A DNA stretch of 61,208 nucleotides from a virus. Where the stretch lies: IMG/VR virus record IMGVR_UViG_3300010330_000002, positions 1 through 61,208 of that record. One strand, given 5' to 3'. Positions 59,346 to 61,208 of this stretch are shown in pieces. A program made the position numbers and the translations under genes. Positions within the stretch are counted from its first letter, which is position 1. Each line of letters begins with the position of its first letter. The notes beneath the pieces were generated by a model, which saw nothing but the letters and a program-made list of their open reading frames with translations, was not told the DNA's origin and searched no databases.

Positions 59346-60368
59346 ATGCCTCGTTATTATGATCCAAACAAACCTGTAAAAATAAACAAAAAATTAGTTG
59401 AACAGGAAGCTCTCCAAACTCCGTGGATAGACCCTATTGACTTATTGACTTTTGGCACAGGACGAAGTGTGTTATCCAAGTTAGGGTCCAAAGGAGTTGG
59501 GGGAATATTAGGAGCACTATCCACTAAAGGAGCTACAAAGATGGGATTAATTAACAAAGCCATTGATTTAGGTGGGAAGGCATTAAAAAAAGGATGGCCT
59601 ATATTAGCAGGCTATGCTTTAGGCTCAATGGGTGGGGGAAACAAAGATAAAAAAGAAGCTCTGCCCTCTATAGAAAAGCCCGTTCTTACTAAAGAACAAT
59701 TCCAAGGATTTGTTAATCAAATTAACAGTATTCTGGGCGGGAACATTCCTATTAATCCTTATTCTGCCCAAGCTGCTAAGATGGCTAATAATGCTATTCC
59801 TATGCTACAACGTGCTTACGCTCCTCTTATAGAGTCTGGCAAAGAAGCATCGTCAGCCTTGACTGAGTTAGCATCTAAAATACCTTTAACCTCTGTACAA
59901 GGACCTAGTTATTATGACACCGCATTGTTAAAAAACATGGGTGCTCAGATTTCCGAGCTTTTAGCTCAATCTCAACCCCCTGACCTTAGTTTTAAATCTT
60001 TATTGAGAGCCAAATATGCAAGACGAGCGCTGCAAACAGCTTTACCTGCCTATGCTAGTTTAGTTAGCAGCGGGCGCCAAGCTATTACTCCGTCTTCTGT
60101 TGTACCTAATTTAATAACTGCTGCTTATGAGGCTCAAATGCGCCCGCATTTTAATATGCTATCGGCACTTCCAGGACTTTTAACAGGGGCGCAAACTACA
60201 CTACGTCAAGTTGGTGCAGGCCAACAAGCAAAAGCTGCTATGCTACTTAATACGTTGTTAGGCGGCCAAACTAAAATGGACACTGCTACCTTGACCGCAT
60301 TAGCTAAATTGGGAGCATTGGACCCCGCAATCAAAGATTTGATACTCCAGAATTACGTTCAACAATAA
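59346..60368 (+). CDS. Internal virion protein with membrane-active segments (340 aa)
   Basis: A Gly/Ala-rich segment (GGILGALSTKGATKMGLI; then KKGWPILAGYALGSMGGG) could insert in membrane; the rest is helical and Ala/Leu-rich. GAGGG precedes the ATG at 59346. Just before the giant protein, so probably an ejected protein like T7 gp14-16 or an equivalent. Confidence 0.6.
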   Translation: MPRYYDPNKPVKINKKLVEQEALQTPWIDPIDLLTFGTGRSVLSKLGSKGVGGILGALSTKGATKMGLINKAIDLGGKALKKGWPILAGYALGSMGGGNKDKKEALPSIEKPVLTKEQFQGFVNQINSILGGNIPINPYSAQAAKMANNAIPMLQRAYAPLIESGKEASSALTELASKIPLTSVQGPSYYDTALLKNMGAQISELLAQSQPPDLSFKSLLRAKYARRALQTALPAYASLVSSGRQAITPSSVVPNLITAAYEAQMRPHFNMLSALPGLLTGAQTTLRQVGAGQQAKAAMLLNTLLGGQTKMDTATLTALAKLGALDPAIKDLILQNYVQQ

Positions 60369-60380
60369 GGAGAGAAGTAG

Positions 60381-61208
60381 ATGCCTGAAAACAATGCTCT
60401 TGCTGAATTAATAGCTAGAAAATTATTAGGCCTCCCTCTTCAGGGAGATTTAGGTTTGCCTTCAGAGACCGAGGCGATTCCGCAACAACAACCTGTAACA
60501 ACTCCACCTGCGGCCCTCCCTACTGGGACCAGCTTAGTTCAGGTTCCGCAAGCACCCACAATGAGACAGATTACTGCTCAAGAAGAATCTTGGCCTGGGG
60601 TAGTAGCTAAGTCTATTGGAAGTGGCCTTACCCAAGTTGCTACAGGAGCGTTGGGTACTGCTTCGGGTATATTGGAAAACTTAGGAGCTAATACTCAAGA
60701 ACTCCAGCACATGGCAAACGAAGTTAATCAGTATCTGGCCCCCAAAGTAGGGAAGAGCAGGGCCAAATCCTGGGTATCAGGGATTATTCAATCTACTATA
60801 AATTCCCTGGCTCAGTATGTAATTTCTAAGAGGCTTGGTATACCTTTATTGCCTATGTTTGGGGCAACAAGCGGAGGGCAGAAATACCTCCAAGTAAGAC
60901 AGCAAGGATACACTCCTGGGCAAGCACTAAAAGCAGCAGTACCTACTGGAATATCTGAAGCTGTTACCGAGAAGATACCTTTTGAAGCTGTATTTAAAGA
61001 TGTAGGGAAACCCATAGTTCGTCGTCTACTAAAGCTGTACGGTGGGGAGCTATTAGGGGAAAATATCAATACTATCACAGAAAATATTGTTGATCAGGTA
61101 GTCTTAAATCAACCTAAAACAATGGACGATTATGTCCGAGACTTGGTTGATACCACTGTCATTACTTTAGGGCAGACCAGTTTGACTGGATTGCCAGGCA
61201 TAGCTTTA
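60381..61208 (+). CDS. Giant virion protein, N-terminal 276 residues (continues at 1)
   Basis: Start ATG 60381 with AAGGAG before it. The frame is open to the window end and continues at position 1 to 6966, giving 2556 residues. This part has a Pro/Gln linker (about 30-60) and amphipathic Gly/Ala helices (IGSGLTQVATGALGTASGIL; ISKRLGIPLLPMFG). Residues 236-276 are duplicated at the window start because of the end repeat. Confidence 0.88.
   Translation, partial: MPENNALAELIARKLLGLPLQGDLGLPSETEAIPQQQPVTTPPAALPTGTSLVQVPQAPTMRQITAQEESWPGVVAKSIGSGLTQVATGALGTASGILENLGANTQELQHMANEVNQYLAPKVGKSRAKSWVSGIIQSTINSLAQYVISKRLGIPLLPMFGATSGGQKYLQVRQQGYTPGQALKAAVPTGISEAVTEKIPFEAVFKDVGKPIVRRLLKLYGGELLGENINTITENIVDQVVLNQPKTMDDYVRDLVDTTVITLGQTSLTGLPGIAL
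61086..61208. repeat. Right copy of the 123-bp end repeat
   Basis: Identical to bases 1-123. The ATG at 37 corresponds to position 61122, which lies 741 bases (247 codons) after the ATG at 60381. The two partial frames therefore join without a stop or shift. Confidence 0.9.

Noticed and set aside
1-61208. Integrase, lysogeny repressor, tRNA genes, phage RNA polymerase, restriction-modification genes
   Set aside because: Looked for and not recognised, so no temperate or RNA-polymerase-encoding lifestyle is claimed.

Overview
The window looks like one complete phage genome of about 61.1 kb, opened at an arbitrary point. The last 123 bases repeat the first 123, and one very long reading frame runs through the join in frame, so the natural molecule is circular or circularly permuted. 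I see no integrase, no tail tape-measure, sheath or tube gene, no tRNA and no phage RNA polymerase. The head genes plus long helical and beta-rich tail or internal proteins suggest a lytic, short-tailed (podovirus-like) phage that uses host RNA polymerase. AT-rich DNA, near-perfect AGGAGG ribosome sites, GTG and TTG starts and sigma-A-type promoters point to a Firmicutes-like host; this is inference. || Layout. (1) 6963-17939, leftward: a replication and recombination operon. It encodes DnaB-like helicase, primase, a probable ssDNA-binding protein, an SF2 helicase, RecA, three PD-(D/E)XK-type nucleases and a fused uracil-glycosylase/exonuclease/DNA polymerase A. (2) 17940-18366: divergent promoters, a possible small RNA and a run of hairpins. 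(3) 18367-22634, leftward: a Ycf46-like AAA+ ATPase, a DUF2997-like small protein and unknown genes. (4) 22635-22761: divergent promoters sharing one -35 element. (5) 22762-28004, rightward: a terminase-small-subunit-like protein, a PEP-utiliser-like protein, a Cys-based phosphatase and small genes with a repeated promoter type. (6) 28005-28403: terminator, iteron-like repeats, five palindromes, promoter. (7) 28404-34340: small genes, a DHH phosphoesterase, MazG-like protein, orotate phosphoribosyltransferase and two HTH/zinc-ribbon paralogues. (8) 34399-61208 and 1-6966: late genes, with terminase and portal (each carrying an intein), lysis genes, tail and fibre proteins, scaffold, capsid, helical virion proteins, and a 2556-residue protein with an HExxH zinc-protease motif. 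|| The most striking signal is a 14-bp perfect palindrome, TGAAAACGTTTTCA. It occurs 13 times exactly and 5 more times with only the central two bases changed, scattered over both transcription units, inside conserved genes, over start codons and inside an intein. Five copies cluster at 28193-28328 next to six iteron-like repeats. The palindrome has the form of a LacI/GalR-family operator, including CcpA-type cre sites, yet no such regulator is encoded here. I read it as a genome-wide binding-site system of unknown purpose: dispersed operators, partition or packaging marks, or an origin-linked element.
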